A DNA stretch of 64,000 nt from Pseudomonas sp. Teo4 (GTDB lineage: Bacteria; Pseudomonadota; Gammaproteobacteria; Pseudomonadales; Pseudomonadaceae): NCBI RefSeq assembly GCF_034387475.1, contig NZ_JAXCIL010000005.1, forward strand, positions 1 through 64,000, written 5' to 3'. Shown here piece by piece: positions 32,267 through 43,957 of the stretch. A program made the position numbers and the translations under genes. Positions within the stretch are counted from its first letter, which is position 1; the number at the start of each line of letters is the position of its first letter. The notes under the pieces were generated by a model. The model worked only from the letters and a program-made list of their open reading frames with translations. It ran no database searches and was not told where the DNA came from.

Positions 32267-33274
32267 ATGCCAATCCGTCATTGCATCGTTCACCTGATCG
32301 ACAAGAAGCCCGATGGCAGCCCCGCCGTGCTGCATGCACGTGACAGCGAGCTTGGCGCATCGGACGCCATCGAAAACCTGCTGGCCGACCTCAACGACAG
32401 CTACAACGCCAAGCAAGGCAAAGCCTGGGGATTCTTCCACGGTGAATCCGGCGCCTACCCGCTCAGCGGTTGGCTGAAGCAATACCTGGAAGACGAAAAA
32501 GACTTCACTGCCTTCAGCCGTGTGGCGGTCGAGCACCTGCAAAAGCTGATGGAAGAGTCCAACCTCTCCACCGGTGGGCATATCCTTTTTGCCCATTATC
32601 AACAAGGCATGACCGAGTACCTGGCCATTGCCCTGCTGCACCACAGCGAAGGCGTGGCGGTGAACGCCGAGCTGGATGTCACCCCTTCACGTCACCTGGA
32701 CCTGGGTCAACTACACCTGGCCGCGCGCATCAACTTGTCCGAGTGGAAGAACAACCAGAATTCCAAACAGTACATCTCGTTCATCAAAGGCAAGAATGGC
32801 AAGAAGGTTTCGGACTACTTCCGCGACTTCATCGGCTGCCAGGAAGGGGTCGACGGCCCTGGGGAAACCCGCACCCTGCTCAAGGCATTCAGCGACTTCG
32901 TCGAGAGCGAAGACCTGCCGGAGGAGTCTGCACGCGAGAAGACCCAGACCCTGGTCGAGTACGCCACCACCCAGACCAAGCTTGGTGAGCCAGTGACGCT
33001 GGAAGAGCTGTCCAGCTTGATCGACGAAGATCGCCCCAAGGCGTTCTACGATCACATCCGCAACAAGGACTACGGGCTGTCGCCGGAGATCCCGGCCGAT
33101 AAACGCACCCTCAACCAGTTCCGCCGCTTCACCGGTCGTGCCGAAGGGCTGTCGATCAGCTTCGAGGCGCATTTGCTGGGGGACAAGGTGGAATATGACG
33201 AGGTCGCCGGCACCCTGATCATCAAAGGCCTGCCGACCACGCTGGTGGATCAGCTCAAGCGCCGCAAGGACTGA
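32267..33274 (+). CDS. ndpA: Nucleoid-associated protein NdpA/YejK
   Basis: A 335-aa member of the 37-kDa nucleoid-associated (YejK) family found with chromosomal DNA; molecular role poorly known. [15 protein letters not shown] at the N-terminus and YFRDFIGCQ in the middle are typical. ATG 32267 is chosen because upstream codons to 32237 have no ribosome site. Confidence 0.9.
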   Translation: MPIRHCIVHLIDKKPDGSPAVLHARDSELGASDAIENLLADLNDSYNAKQGKAWGFFHGESGAYPLSGWLKQYLEDEKDFTAFSRVAVEHLQKLMEESNLSTGGHILFAHYQQGMTEYLAIALLHHSEGVAVNAELDVTPSRHLDLGQLHLAARINLSEWKNNQNSKQYISFIKGKNGKKVSDYFRDFIGCQEGVDGPGETRTLLKAFSDFVESEDLPEESAREKTQTLVEYATTQTKLGEPVTLEELSSLIDEDRPKAFYDHIRNKDYGLSPEIPADKRTLNQFRRFTGRAEGLSISFEAHLLGDKVEYDEVAGTLIIKGLPTTLVDQLKRRKD

Positions 33275-33280
33275 TCTTGC

Positions 33281-33327
33281 CAGGGGCCGCTGCGCAGCCT
33301 ATCGCGGGCAAGCCCGCCCCTACAGGG
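33281..33327. repeat. REP unit between ndpA and the GIY-YIG gene
   Basis: Single unit with stem GCGGGCaaGCCCGC preceded by gccgctgcgcagcc. It sits between convergent genes and overlaps the last codons of the minus-strand gene. Confidence 0.75.
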
Positions 33328-33622
33328 CCTGCGCTGCGATACCGGCACCATAGGAGGCCACCAACGCCTCCTTGGCCGACTTGCGCAGCTTCTTCACCAG
33401 CCGCTCCTGACGCAGCGCCTCGCCTTTATCCGGCCACTGCTCGACGTATACCAGTGCCTGGGCAGGGCTGGTCTTGAAGTAACGGGCGCCCTGCCCCTTC
33501 TGATGCGCGATGAACCGCCGCTGCGGATCATCACTGATGCCGCAGTACAACGAGCCATTGGCAGCCCGCACCAGGTACACGTACCAAGGTTTGCCGGCAG
33601 GATTCTCGACTACTTCGCTCAC
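33320..33622 (-). CDS. GIY-YIG nuclease-superfamily protein (YhbQ/UPF0213-like)
   Basis: A 100-aa single-domain protein. WYVYLVR and LYCGIS form the GIY-YIG pair of strands; the conserved Arg ([10 protein letters not shown]) and Glu in the C-terminal helix ([11 protein letters not shown]) are present, so nuclease activity is possible. Stand-alone members of this type are poorly characterised. Confidence 0.88.
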   Translation of the reverse strand: MSEVVENPAGKPWYVYLVRAANGSLYCGISDDPQRRFIAHQKGQGARYFKTSPAQALVYVEQWPDKGEALRQERLVKKLRKSAKEALVASYGAGIAAQAL

Positions 33623-33661
33623 GATGCTTCGAACTGATGATAAAGCCGACAGCTTACCCGC

Positions 33662-34132
33662 TCAGCGCCCTTGCTGAAACGCACGCAGCCCTTTGAACGC
33701 TTGCTGACGCACCTTGTTCTGCAGCATGGGTGACCATCCCAGCAGCACACCCGGCAGCCCCAGCGCCTGACGCGACCAGCGCCACAGGTCGAAGCTGTCT
33801 TCGTGCTGGCAGATCAGGCCATCGCGGATGACGAAGCGCGCCTGGATATCGTTTATGACGACACGGCCGGTCTGGCTGAACAGGTAGGTGGCCACCCAAT
33901 GTGCGCAACCGCTGTCCTGATTGGCCCTGACCTGGTCGAAGGTCAGGGAAAAGTCTTTGGCGCGAGTGGTGAGCATGCGCCACATGTCACCGGCATCCTG
34001 GCCACGCAGGGTGCCGAACACCGGGTCGCTGAAAACGACATCGTCGCTGTAGCACGCCACCATGGCCTCGGCGTCCAGGCGTTGGAAGGCCTGGTAGAAG
34101 CGGTTGATCAAGTCACGATTGGCGTCGCTCAT
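33662..34132 (-). CDS. NTF2-like (SnoaL-type) protein
   Basis: A 156-aa protein with the cone-shaped NTF2-like fold: N-terminal helices (DLINRFYQAFQRLDAEAM) followed by CYSDDVVFSDPVFG and a mixed sheet. ATG 34132 gives the family-typical start; longer in-frame extensions read through the REP. No catalytic residues can be assigned. It is 40 bp before the GIY-YIG gene on the same strand. Confidence 0.82.
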   Translation of the reverse strand: MSDANRDLINRFYQAFQRLDAEAMVACYSDDVVFSDPVFGTLRGQDAGDMWRMLTTRAKDFSLTFDQVRANQDSGCAHWVATYLFSQTGRVVINDIQARFVIRDGLICQHEDSFDLWRWSRQALGLPGVLLGWSPMLQNKVRQQAFKGLRAFQQGR

Positions 34133-34236
34133 GGGGAAGGTCCGTCCAGGGAATCGAAAGGTGCACGATAATCCGTGGCACGAGGCAATGCCATGCCCAT
34201 TCGCAACATGAATGTTTGTTGGGTCGGTACCGGCTT

Positions 34237-34258
34237 CTTCGCGGGTAAACCCGCGAAG
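34237..34258. repeat. REP-type hairpin after the CynX-type gene
   Basis: CTTCGCGGGT-aa-ACCCGCGAAG, perfect 10-bp arms, just past the stop of the transporter gene. A likely terminator or 3' stabiliser. Confidence 0.75.
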
Positions 34259-34262
34259 ATCT

Positions 34263-35543
34263 TCAGACTTTTTCACTACTCACCTGCACATGCAAAGCCC
34301 GCCCCGCCCCAAGCCCGAACACGATGGCGCCGATACCCAACACAGCAAAGATCCAGCCCACCGCCGCCCAACCCCCGGTCAGGTCGTGCACGACCCCGAC
34401 GGCGAACGGCCCCATTGAGGCCAGCGTATAGCCAACGCCTTGGGCCATGCTCGACAGGTTGGCAGCCACATGCGCGTCCCTGGAACGCAGGACGATCAGT
34501 GTCAGCGCCAGGGCGAAGGTGCCGCCCTGGCCAAGCCCCAGCACCACGGCCCAGCCCCATAGCCCGGAAAGCGGCGCATACAGGCAACCGAACAACCCTG
34601 CCAGCGTAAGCAGCATGACGATCACGATCGCCACGCGCTGGTCCTTGCTTCGGGTGGCCAGCCACGGCGCACTGAGCGAACTGACCAGTTGCACGATCAC
34701 CGAGCCGGACAGCACCAGCCCTGCCTGGGTCGGACTCAAGCCGCGCCCGATCAGAATCGACGGCAGCCAGCCAAAGACGATGTACGCCAGCGACGACTGC
34801 AGCCCCATGTAGAGCGTGACCTGCCAGGCCAGCGGATCACGCCACAGCCCGCGAACGCGATAAGCGACCTTGTGCAGCCCGTGCCCCTGGCGCGCCTGGG
34901 GCAACCAGACGAGCATCGCCAAGAATGCCGGCACCACCCAGAACCCCAGCCCCATTGCCCAGCTACCCTCGAATCGAGTGGCCAGAGGCACCGTGGCGCC
35001 CGCTGCTATCGCAGCCCCCAGGCATAGCGCCATGGTGTAGACGCCGGTCAGCGTGCCGGCATGTTGCGGAAAATCGCGTTTGACGATGCCGGGTAACAGC
35101 ACACCGATGATGCCAATGCTCGCACCGGCCACCAGGCTACCCACAAACACACCGGCTACGCCGAGTGTGCTGCGCACCAGAATACCCAGCGCCAGGGTCA
35201 GCAGAATGCCCAGAATCACCCGCTCGCTACCGAAACGGCGCGCCAGAATCGGCGCCAGCGGTGCGAACAAGCCAAGGCAAAGCACTGGCAGCGTGGTCAG
35301 CAATCCAGCCTCGGACCCCGTCAAACCCAGCCCTGCAGAAACCTGGCCCAGCACCGGCGCCATGCTCGACAATGCCGGGCGCAGGTTCAGCGCCACCAGT
35401 ACCAGGCCAAGCAACAGCAACCATGGCCGGACCAGGACCACCGGCTGCTGTTGTACTTGCTCGTCGTCGGCCTCAGCGTCGATCAGCAGTTCGTCGAACT
35501 CCCGCTCGACAGCCGTCGTGTTTCGGGTCATTGGTTCAGCCAT
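34263..35543 (-). CDS. MFS transporter, CynX/NimT type
   Basis: A 426-aa inner-membrane transporter with about 12 spans starting near residue 40 after an acidic cytoplasmic leader (FDELLIDAEADDEQVQQQ). LNLRPALSSMAPVL and the repeated ARRFG-type loop are typical of the cyanate/nitroimidazole (CynX/NimT) branch. Substrate unknown. ATG 35543 with GAGAAGG upstream; the gene starts 13 bp after the GntR-type regulator, so the regulator probably controls it. Confidence 0.85.
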   Translation of the reverse strand: MAEPMTRNTTAVEREFDELLIDAEADDEQVQQQPVVLVRPWLLLLGLVLVALNLRPALSSMAPVLGQVSAGLGLTGSEAGLLTTLPVLCLGLFAPLAPILARRFGSERVILGILLTLALGILVRSTLGVAGVFVGSLVAGASIGIIGVLLPGIVKRDFPQHAGTLTGVYTMALCLGAAIAAGATVPLATRFEGSWAMGLGFWVVPAFLAMLVWLPQARQGHGLHKVAYRVRGLWRDPLAWQVTLYMGLQSSLAYIVFGWLPSILIGRGLSPTQAGLVLSGSVIVQLVSSLSAPWLATRSKDQRVAIVIVMLLTLAGLFGCLYAPLSGLWGWAVVLGLGQGGTFALALTLIVLRSRDAHVAANLSSMAQGVGYTLASMGPFAVGVVHDLTGGWAAVGWIFAVLGIGAIVFGLGAGRALHVQVSSEKV

Positions 35544-35556
35544 GGCCTTCTCGATA

Positions 35557-36216
35557 TCAGGATTCAATGAGGGTACGGCTCAGGCACTTGGCCCGCTCCG
35601 GATCGCGCTGTTCGATGGCCTCTAGAATCTGCCCGTGCAGATCGAAGGTCGCCTGGCTGCGTGGGACCGTAGCCATGTTGTGTTGCAGTGCTGCGGCCAC
35701 CACACCGGAGAAATAGCGATACAACTCGCTCAACGCCGGGTTGTGGGCGGCATCTACCAGCCGCTGGTGGAACACCAGATCGCAGCTCACGTAGGCATCG
35801 ACGTCACCGTGAAAGTGTTCACCACTGCCTTGCAGCGCTTCACGCAAGCCTTGAATGTCCGCTTCAGTGCGGCGCAGGGCTGCCAGGCCGATGGCTTCGG
35901 TTTCCAGAATGTGCCGCGTTTCCCGGGCTTGCTCAGGGGTGCAGCGCGACATGGCCAACACCGCCTGCAACGGGTCCTGGGCAGTGCGCAGGTAGCTGCC
36001 ATCACCCTGACGGATCTCCACCAGGCCGCTGAATGCCAGCACGCGCATGGCTTCACGAACGGTGTTACGGCTGATGCCCAACTCCAGGGCCAGTTCGGGC
36101 TCGGTCGGCAGGCGTTGGCCGACTTTCCAGTCGCCCTGAAGAATACGCTCACGCATGCGCTCGACCGCTAGCTCGACCAGCGAGCGCCTGGACAATTCAC
36201 TGCTCATTTCATTCAA
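35557..36216 (-). CDS. GntR-family regulator, FadR subgroup
   Basis: A 219-aa repressor-type regulator. Winged helix at the N-terminus (about 14-80, LPTEPELALELGISRNTVRE), then an all-helical FCD ligand domain with conserved His residues likely to bind metal and a carboxylate. It precedes and is probably co-transcribed with the CynX-type transporter. Start may be ATG 36216 or 36207; neither has a good ribosome site. Confidence 0.88.
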   Translation of the reverse strand: MNEMSSELSRRSLVELAVERMRERILQGDWKVGQRLPTEPELALELGISRNTVREAMRVLAFSGLVEIRQGDGSYLRTAQDPLQAVLAMSRCTPEQARETRHILETEAIGLAALRRTEADIQGLREALQGSGEHFHGDVDAYVSCDLVFHQRLVDAAHNPALSELYRYFSGVVAAALQHNMATVPRSQATFDLHGQILEAIEQRDPERAKCLSRTLIES

Positions 36217-36346
36217 CCAATCATCCGATGAATTTTCGAAGCTTAATGCAAGCCATGATCAACATCAAACCACCTGGCATTTCTGCCAGTTGTGGGCTGC
36301 CATGCTAATTGCAACGCTTACGGCTCTCACTGGAGGATGCCCAACG

Positions 36347-37504
36347 ATGCTGCTTCGCGGATTGAGCCTGATGCTTTGCCTGCTGCTGGCCGGTTGCGAC
36401 CTGTCACCTCAGGCCGTGCAACCCAAGACCTTGATCGTCGGCATGGACGGCGTCCAATTGCTGCACTACGAGCAACTGGGGGAAAACACCAACCTGAAAA
36501 AGCGCCTGCACTATGGCAAGGCCTATGCCGGAGGCATCACTGGGCGGGCGACGGAACAAGAAACCAACAGCGGCCCAGGGTGGATGACTTTGCTGACCGG
36601 CGTCTGGGCCATCAAACATGGTGTGGTGTCCAACAATCCTTCGCTGAGGCTCGATCCAGCGTACCCAAGCGTGTTCAGGCGCCTTCGACAAGCCCTGCCC
36701 AATGCCTACATTTCGAGCGTCGTGAACTGGGCACCGATCAATACCGCGTTCCTGCTGGAAGATGCCCAGGGCAACAACGTGCGCGAAAGCGGCTTGACCG
36801 ACGACCAGGTCATCCAGCGCACTCTGGAGATCCTCGATGGCACGTCGGCAGACTTCACCTTCATCCAGCTGGATGAGCCCGACCAGACTGGCCACAGCAA
36901 CGGCTTCGGTGCCCGCTATCAGGAAGCACTGCAGAATGCAGATACACGCCTGGGCCGCCTGCTGGACAAGGTGGCCGAGCGCCAACGCAAGCATCAGCAG
37001 GAGGACTGGCTGGTGATCGTCAGCACGGACCATGGCCGTGATTACAGGGGCATGGGCCATGGCGGCGTGACAGAACAGGAAAAGACCATATTCATCGCCA
37101 GTAACAAACCGCTGAACGAAGAGTTGACCCAACCCAGCATTCCAGAAGACAACCCCTGGCCGAACAACCTCTACAGCTTTGCCGCGCAGTCGTCGGTGGC
37201 CACGACTGTGTTGCGGCATATGGGGCTCGACCTGCTACCCGATTGGCAACTCGATGGCACCCCGTTGCTGGGCAACACGGGTGTACGCAAGGCAAGGGCA
37301 AAGGAGAGTGAAGCCAAGCTGCTATGGAACAGCACGTCCGAGGAGACAGTGGTCATCCATCGAAATGGCCAGGTGGTCGCGAATGTGCAGGCGAAGCTTC
37401 AGGAATGGACCGATCCGCAGGGCATGGCCCAGGCCAACGATTACGTGCTGGTGCTGGACGGCACTCCAGTGGCTGTGCGCAACAGCCCGACCGATACACA
37501 TTAG
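36347..37504 (+). CDS. Lipoprotein of the alkaline phosphatase/phosphodiesterase superfamily
   Basis: A 385-aa exported lipoprotein: signal peptide MLLRGLSLMLCLLLAGC with lipobox LAGC (Cys17). The enzyme core follows: metal Asp in LIVGMDGVQ, a probable nucleophile in the TNSGPGWMTLLTG segment, QLDEPDQTGHSNG and VSTDHGRDYRGMGHGG carrying the second metal set. This fits type I phosphodiesterase/nucleotide pyrophosphatase relatives. Natural substrate unknown. ATG 36347 follows TGGAGGA. Single gene between divergent and convergent neighbours. Confidence 0.82.
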   Translation: MLLRGLSLMLCLLLAGCDLSPQAVQPKTLIVGMDGVQLLHYEQLGENTNLKKRLHYGKAYAGGITGRATEQETNSGPGWMTLLTGVWAIKHGVVSNNPSLRLDPAYPSVFRRLRQALPNAYISSVVNWAPINTAFLLEDAQGNNVRESGLTDDQVIQRTLEILDGTSADFTFIQLDEPDQTGHSNGFGARYQEALQNADTRLGRLLDKVAERQRKHQQEDWLVIVSTDHGRDYRGMGHGGVTEQEKTIFIASNKPLNEELTQPSIPEDNPWPNNLYSFAAQSSVATTVLRHMGLDLLPDWQLDGTPLLGNTGVRKARAKESEAKLLWNSTSEETVVIHRNGQVVANVQAKLQEWTDPQGMAQANDYVLVLDGTPVAVRNSPTDTH

Positions 37505-37510
37505 ACTCAA

Positions 37511-37535
37511 CCGCCGTGGCGAAGAACCACGGCGA
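37511..37535. terminator. Hairpin between convergent phosphodiesterase and hisC genes
   Basis: CGCCGTGG (37512-37519) with CCACGGCG (37527-37534). No T-run. Resembles the arm of the longer REP type and may serve as a weak bidirectional terminator. Confidence 0.55.
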
Positions 37536-37548
37536 TCGAGCTGCTGGC

Positions 37549-38598
37549 TTAGTTCAGCGCATCGAGCAACGCCTGGTTCATCTCCGGCGTGCCAATGGTG
37601 ATTCGCAGGAACTGTGCAATACGCTCCTGCTTGAAGTGACGCACGATGACGCCCTGTTCACGCAGCCGTGCCGCCAGCTGCGCCGCGTCCTGCTGCGAGT
37701 GACGGGCGAAGATGAAGTTGGCAGCCGATGGCAGCACCTCGAAACCCTTGGCGACGAGCTGTTCGACCAACGCCTCGCGGCTGTCGATCACCTTGCGGCA
37801 GGTTTCTTCGAAATAAGCCTGGTCTTCGAAGGCTACGGCCGCGCCAACGATCGCCATACGGTCCAGCGGGTAGGAGTTGAAGCTGTTCTTGATCCGCTCC
37901 AGCGCCTCGATCAGGTCTGGATGGCCTACGGCCAGGCCGACGCGCAAACCGGCCAGAGAGCGCGACTTGGACAGGGTCTGGGTGACCAGCAGGTTGTCGT
38001 AGCGGTCCACCAGCTTGATCGCGGTTTCACCACCGAAATCGATGTAGGCCTCATCGACCACCACCACCGAATCACGGTTGGCCTGCAGCAGTTGCTCGAC
38101 CTGTTCCAGCGGCATCAGGCAGCCGGTAGGTGCGTTGGGGTTGGGGAAAATGATGCCGGCATTGGGCTTGGCATAATCCGCGACGCGAATCTGGAACTGC
38201 TCATCCAGCGGTACCTGCTCGAACGGAATGCCGTACAGGCCGCAGTACACCGGGTAGAAGCTGTAGCTGACATCCGGGAACAGCAGCGGGCCCTGGGCGT
38301 GCTGGAACAGGCCGTGGAAGATGTGTGCCAGCACTTCGTCCGAACCGTTGCCAACGAACACCTGAGCCGGGGTCACGTCGTAGTACTCGGCCACCGCTTG
38401 CTTGAGCCGGTCACCGTTCGGGTCCGGGTACAGGCGCAGGTTGTCGTTGAGTTCGCCACGCATGGCCTCCAGCGCCTTGGGCGACGGGCCATAAGGGTTT
38501 TCGTTGGTGTTGAGTTTGACCAGCTTGGCCAGCTTCGGCTGCTCACCCGGGACGTAAGGCACCAGGTCCTTGACGAAGGGGCTCCAGAATCGACTCAT
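37549..38598 (-). CDS. hisC: Histidinol-phosphate aminotransferase
   Basis: PLP enzyme of histidine synthesis converting imidazole-acetol phosphate to histidinol phosphate. 349 aa; the cofactor Lys lies in [11 protein letters not shown], and NENPYGPSP and [11 protein letters not shown] are family motifs. Starts 3 bp after hisD, so co-translated. Confidence 0.95.
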   Translation of the reverse strand: MSRFWSPFVKDLVPYVPGEQPKLAKLVKLNTNENPYGPSPKALEAMRGELNDNLRLYPDPNGDRLKQAVAEYYDVTPAQVFVGNGSDEVLAHIFHGLFQHAQGPLLFPDVSYSFYPVYCGLYGIPFEQVPLDEQFQIRVADYAKPNAGIIFPNPNAPTGCLMPLEQVEQLLQANRDSVVVVDEAYIDFGGETAIKLVDRYDNLLVTQTLSKSRSLAGLRVGLAVGHPDLIEALERIKNSFNSYPLDRMAIVGAAVAFEDQAYFEETCRKVIDSREALVEQLVAKGFEVLPSAANFIFARHSQQDAAQLAARLREQGVIVRHFKQERIAQFLRITIGTPEMNQALLDALN

Positions 38599-38601
38599 TG
38601 C

Positions 38602-39927
38602 TCAGTTCCCCTTGTCTTGGGTCAGGATACGGTATTCGGCGCTGCGGGCGTGGGCGGTCAACGACTCGCCACGGGCCAGGACCGAGGCGGTTTTGCCCAG
38701 CTCGGACGCGCCCTGCTCGGAGCAGAAGATGATCGACGAACGCTTCTGGAAGTCATACACCCCCAGCGGCGACGAGAAGCGCGCAGTGCCGGAAGTCGGC
38801 AGCACGTGGTTGGGGCCGGCGCAGTAGTCGCCCAGCGCTTCGCTGGTGTGGCGGCCCATGAAGATCGCGCCAGCGTGGCGGATCTGCGGCAGCCAGGCCT
38901 GCGGGTCGGCAACCGACAGCTCAAGGTGCTCTGGGGCGATGCGGTTGGCGACTTCAATGGCCTGCTGCATGTCACGCACCTGAATCAAGGCACCACGGCC
39001 GTTGATCGACTTCTCGATGATTTCGGCACGCTCCATGGTCGGCAGCAATTTGTCGATGCTGGCGGCAACGCGGTCGAGGAAGTCGGCATCCGGGCTGACG
39101 AGGATGGCCTGGGCGTCCTCATCGTGCTCGGCCTGGGAGAACAGGTCCATGGCGATCCAGTCAGGGACGGTCTGGCCGTCGCACACCACGAGAATTTCCG
39201 ACGGGCCGGCGATCATGTCGATGCCCACCTGGCCGAACACATGGCGCTTGGCGGTGGCCACATAGATGTTGCCTGGGCCGACGATCTTGTCCACCTGCGG
39301 CACGCTCTCGGTGCCATAGGCCAAGGCCGCGACCGCCTGGGCGCCACCCACGGTGAATACCCGGTCGACCCCGGCGATGCAGGCTGCGGCCAGCACCAGT
39401 TCATTGACCTCGCCACGCGGAGTCGGCACCACCATCACCACCTCACCCACACCTGCGACTTTGGCCGGGATGGCGTTCATCAGCACGGAGGATGGGTAGG
39501 ACGCCTTGCCACCCGGCACATACAAGCCGGCGCGGTCCAGCGGGGTAACTTTCTGGCCCAGCACGGTGCCGTCGGCCTCGGTGTACTGCCAGGAGTCCTG
39601 CTTCTGCCGCTCGTGGTACAGGCGCACGCGGTTGGCGGCCTTTTCCAGGGCTTCGCGCTGTTCAGGGGTAATACGAGTCAGTGCCAGCTCAAGACGCTCG
39701 CGACCGAGGATCAGGTCGTCAATGCGCTTGGCATCGACGCCGTCGAAGCGCTGGGTGAATTCCACCAGTGCCGCATCGCCGCGCTCACGCACGGCCTTGA
39801 TGATGTCGAGCACGCGCTGGTTGACCGCGTCATCGGACACGCTTTCCCAGCTCAGCAGATGATCCAGATGTCGGGCGAAATCTGGATCAGCAGCGTTGAG
39901 ACGGGCAATTGCAGTGGACACGGTCAT
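38602..39927 (-). CDS. hisD: Histidinol dehydrogenase
   Basis: Zinc enzyme that oxidises histidinol to histidine in two NAD steps. 441 aa; [24 protein letters not shown] and the catalytic/zinc His-Glu region PEHLEL are intact. Follows hisG by 126 bp. Confidence 0.96.
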   Translation of the reverse strand: MTVSTAIARLNAADPDFARHLDHLLSWESVSDDAVNQRVLDIIKAVRERGDAALVEFTQRFDGVDAKRIDDLILGRERLELALTRITPEQREALEKAANRVRLYHERQKQDSWQYTEADGTVLGQKVTPLDRAGLYVPGGKASYPSSVLMNAIPAKVAGVGEVVMVVPTPRGEVNELVLAAACIAGVDRVFTVGGAQAVAALAYGTESVPQVDKIVGPGNIYVATAKRHVFGQVGIDMIAGPSEILVVCDGQTVPDWIAMDLFSQAEHDEDAQAILVSPDADFLDRVAASIDKLLPTMERAEIIEKSINGRGALIQVRDMQQAIEVANRIAPEHLELSVADPQAWLPQIRHAGAIFMGRHTSEALGDYCAGPNHVLPTSGTARFSSPLGVYDFQKRSSIIFCSEQGASELGKTASVLARGESLTAHARSAEYRILTQDKGN

Positions 39928-40053
39928 GGCGAGGGCCTCGATTATTAGCGAATGCTCAGGCGCCCTAGGCTACCAGTCCATCCGCGCGGGCACCCGAGAA
40001 AAATGGCTATGACGCGGATAGACGGGCGCGACAGCGAAGGTCGCGCGTTCGAG

Positions 40054-40689
40054 TCAGCCGCGGTGTCGAGATTCGACAGCTTTGCGCAGGGTGTCGATCA
40101 GGCTCTGAATGCGGGCGTGCTGCATTTTCATCGAAGCCTTGTTGACCACCAGGCGCGAGCTGATCGTGGCGATCAGTTCCTGGGGCTCCAGGCCGTTGGC
40201 GCGCAGGGTGTTGCCGGTGTCGACCACGTCGATGATCTTGTCGGCCAGGTTGATCAGCGGTGCCAGCTCCATGGAGCCGTACAGCTTGATGATATCGACC
40301 TGACGGCCCTGCTCGGCGTAGTAGCGCTTGGCTACGTTGACGAACTTGGTGGCCACACGCAGGCGCCCCTTGGGCTCCGGTGCACCGACGACGCCGGCGG
40401 TCATCAGTTTGCAGCGGGCAATCTGCAGGTCCAGAGGCTCGTACAGGCCCTGGCCGCCGTACTCCATCAGCACGTCCTTGCCAGCCACACCCAGGTCGGC
40501 GGCACCATGCTCGACATAGGTCGGTACATCGGTGGCACGGACGATCAGCAGGCGTACGTCTTCCTGCGTGGTAGGAATGATCAGCTTGCGGCTCTTGTCC
40601 GGATTCTCGGTCGGCACGATACCGGCTTCAGCCAGCAGTGGCAGCGTGTCATCGAGGATTCGGCCTTTGGATAGCGCGATGGTCAACAT
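40054..40689 (-). CDS. hisG: ATP phosphoribosyltransferase, short form
   Basis: First step of histidine synthesis. 211 aa, the short HisG lacking the C-terminal regulatory domain; such enzymes need a HisZ subunit, which is not in this window. Motifs [10 protein letters not shown] and [10 protein letters not shown] are present, with [14 protein letters not shown] and [12 protein letters not shown] for PRPP. Confidence 0.95.
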   Translation of the reverse strand: MLTIALSKGRILDDTLPLLAEAGIVPTENPDKSRKLIIPTTQEDVRLLIVRATDVPTYVEHGAADLGVAGKDVLMEYGGQGLYEPLDLQIARCKLMTAGVVGAPEPKGRLRVATKFVNVAKRYYAEQGRQVDIIKLYGSMELAPLINLADKIIDVVDTGNTLRANGLEPQELIATISSRLVVNKASMKMQHARIQSLIDTLRKAVESRHRG

Positions 40690-40756
40690 GGGAAACGTCG
40701 GTCCTTAAGCGGCTACAGCCGGCCAGGCGGGTTTCGCCTGACCGCATTCAATTCGT

Positions 40757-40847
40757 GCGTAGGAGCGGGCCAGCCCCGCGAACACCGGCAAAGCCGGTGC
40801 CATACATTGCGGCGTCTGCTTCGCGGGTAAACCCGCTCCCACACCCT
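40757..40847. repeat. REP cluster between murA and hisG
   Basis: Two outer REP-type units (gtaggagcgggccagccccgcg at about 40758 and cgcgggtaaacccgctcccac at about 40822-40843) flank a small hairpin (accggcaaagccggt, 40783-40797). They separate murA from the his genes and may uncouple expression. Confidence 0.78.
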
Positions 40848-40861
40848 GCGCCCTCAGGCTA

Positions 40862-42390
<1,529 letters not shown>

Positions 42391-42435
42391 GCTCAACCTC
42401 AATCGGCGCCCGATGCGCGCGGGTCGGCCATCATA

Positions 42436-42490
42436 CAAAAAAGCCCCTCGCCTGCGAAGCCCATCAAAGGCATGTGCTGACCGAGGGGCC
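42436..42490 (-). terminator. Terminator between mlaB and ibaG
   Basis: On the minus strand GCCCCTCG (42489-42482) pairs with CGAGGGGC (42450-42443), then six T (42442-42437). The loop is long (31 nt) and may itself fold (GCCTTTGATGGGC). It would separate the mla and ibaG-murA transcripts. Confidence 0.72.
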
Positions 42491-42509
42491 CTCCATTGCC
42501 GACGAGCGA

Positions 42510-42812
42510 TCAGCTCGCCAGCACCTCATCAAGATCATAGACCCCGGCAATTTCCCGCATGTCGTCGGGCATACCGCGCACTTCCCAGCGTTTGCCGCCG
42601 GCCTGTGCATCGCGCATGAACCCCAGCAGCAGCGACAGGCCGACACTGGACGACTTGGCAACCGCCGAGCAATCCAGCACCAGGTGGGTTTCGCGACTCG
42701 CCGCGATCAGCGCCTGCCCTTGCTTGCGCAAAGCAGGGCCGCTGCGGTAATCCAGCACGCCGGCCAGGCGCAGAACGCCGGGCTCGGCCATGCTCACGCC
42801 GGTGTCACTCAT
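42510..42812 (-). CDS. mlaB: Phospholipid transport STAS-domain protein MlaB
   Basis: Cytoplasmic subunit that stabilises the MlaFE ABC complex. 100-aa STAS domain with LDCSAVAKSSSVGLSLLLG, the usual phospho-acceptor region. Its ATG overlaps the mlaC stop (ATGA). Confidence 0.92.
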   Translation of the reverse strand: MSDTGVSMAEPGVLRLAGVLDYRSGPALRKQGQALIAASRETHLVLDCSAVAKSSSVGLSLLLGFMRDAQAGGKRWEVRGMPDDMREIAGVYDLDEVLAS

Positions 42813-43462
42813 TTCACTTCCTTGTCAGGCGAATTGTCGGCAGCTTCCTTGGCCTTGGCCACTTCGCCGGCCCAGCCGTCGATGGTCTTGTCCAGGTTGT
42901 TGCCGTTGCGCTGCATGGCGTCGGCGAACTGGTCGCGGAACAGCTTGCCAATGTTGATGCCATTGACGATCACGTTGCGCACCTTCCACTCGCCGCCGAT
43001 GTTTTCCAGGGTGTACTGCACCGGATACACGGCACCATTGTTGCCAGTCACCTTCATGCCAACACTGGCACGCTTGCCGTCATCGGCCTTGGCCGGATCG
43101 ACGGTGATGCCCTGGTTGTTGTACTCCAGCAAGGCGTTGCCGTAGAACTGCATCAGGCTGCGCTTGAAGTTTTCCTGGAAGCGCTGCATTTGCTCAGGCG
43201 TGGCTTTGCGCGAGTACTTGACGGTCATGATGCTGCGGGAAATACCGTCAGCGTCCACCACCGGGCCGAGGATGCGGTTAAGCGCATCGTAGAAGGCGTT
43301 CGGGTTGGTCTTGTATTGCTCCTTGTTGGCCTTCAGATCACCCAGCAGCGCGGTGGTCGTGCCCTGCACCACATCGTGAGGGGTCTGCCCGGTGGCTGCC
43401 AGGGCCATCAGAGGGAAGGCCGCCAGGAGCACCAGCAGGCCACGTCGCAGGATCGAAATCAT
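42809..43462 (-). CDS. mlaC: Periplasmic phospholipid carrier MlaC
   Basis: Shuttles phospholipid between MlaA at the outer membrane and MlaD. 217 aa with a signal peptide (cleavage near LALAATG, about residue 23), then the MlaC/Ttg2D domain to about 205. mlaA is not in this window. Confidence 0.94.
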   Translation of the reverse strand: MISILRRGLLVLLAAFPLMALAATGQTPHDVVQGTTTALLGDLKANKEQYKTNPNAFYDALNRILGPVVDADGISRSIMTVKYSRKATPEQMQRFQENFKRSLMQFYGNALLEYNNQGITVDPAKADDGKRASVGMKVTGNNGAVYPVQYTLENIGGEWKVRNVIVNGINIGKLFRDQFADAMQRNGNNLDKTIDGWAGEVAKAKEAADNSPDKEVK

Positions 43463-43471
43463 GGAAACTCC

Positions 43472-43957
43472 TTAATTAGCGGGTTGCGCTTCTTTCGGTT
43501 CCTTGCCAACGGAGTTGAGCAGGAACTTGCCAATCAGATCTTCCAGCACCAGTGCGGACTGAGTGTCATGGATGGTGGCACCATCCTTGAGCACATCTTC
43601 CTCACCGCCCACGCTGATGCCGATGTACTTCTCGCCAAGCAGCCCGGCGGTCAGGATCGAAGCAGTGGAGTCGACCGGCAGGTTGTCGACATTCTTGTCC
43701 AGCTGCAGCGTCACCCGACCGGTGTAGGAATCACGGTCCAGATCGATGGCGGTGACCTTGCCGATGGTTACCCCGGCCATGGTCACTTTAGCTCTGACAG
43801 TCAAACCGGCGATATTGTCGAAGTAGGCATAAACTTTATAGGTATCGCTGCTCGGGCTGGCCGACAACCCGCTGACACGCAGGGCCAGCAGCAGCAGCGC
43901 CAGGATCCCGGCCAGAAGGAACAGGCCGACACCGATTTCCAGGGTGCGGTTTTGCAT
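43472..43957 (-). CDS. mlaD: MCE-domain protein MlaD
   Basis: Forms the periplasmic hexameric ring of the Mla transporter. 161 aa; membrane anchor at about 9-29, one MCE domain (about 37-115, with YFDNIAGLTVRAKVTMAGVT). Start overlaps the mlaE stop by one base. Confidence 0.95.
   Translation of the reverse strand: MQNRTLEIGVGLFLLAGILALLLLALRVSGLSASPSSDTYKVYAYFDNIAGLTVRAKVTMAGVTIGKVTAIDLDRDSYTGRVTLQLDKNVDNLPVDSTASILTAGLLGEKYIGISVGGEEDVLKDGATIHDTQSALVLEDLIGKFLLNSVGKEPKEAQPAN

Noticed and set aside
37505..37548. Strong intrinsic terminator between the phosphodiesterase gene and hisC.
   Set aside because: The hairpin is clear but no T-run follows on either strand; kept only as a weak terminator.
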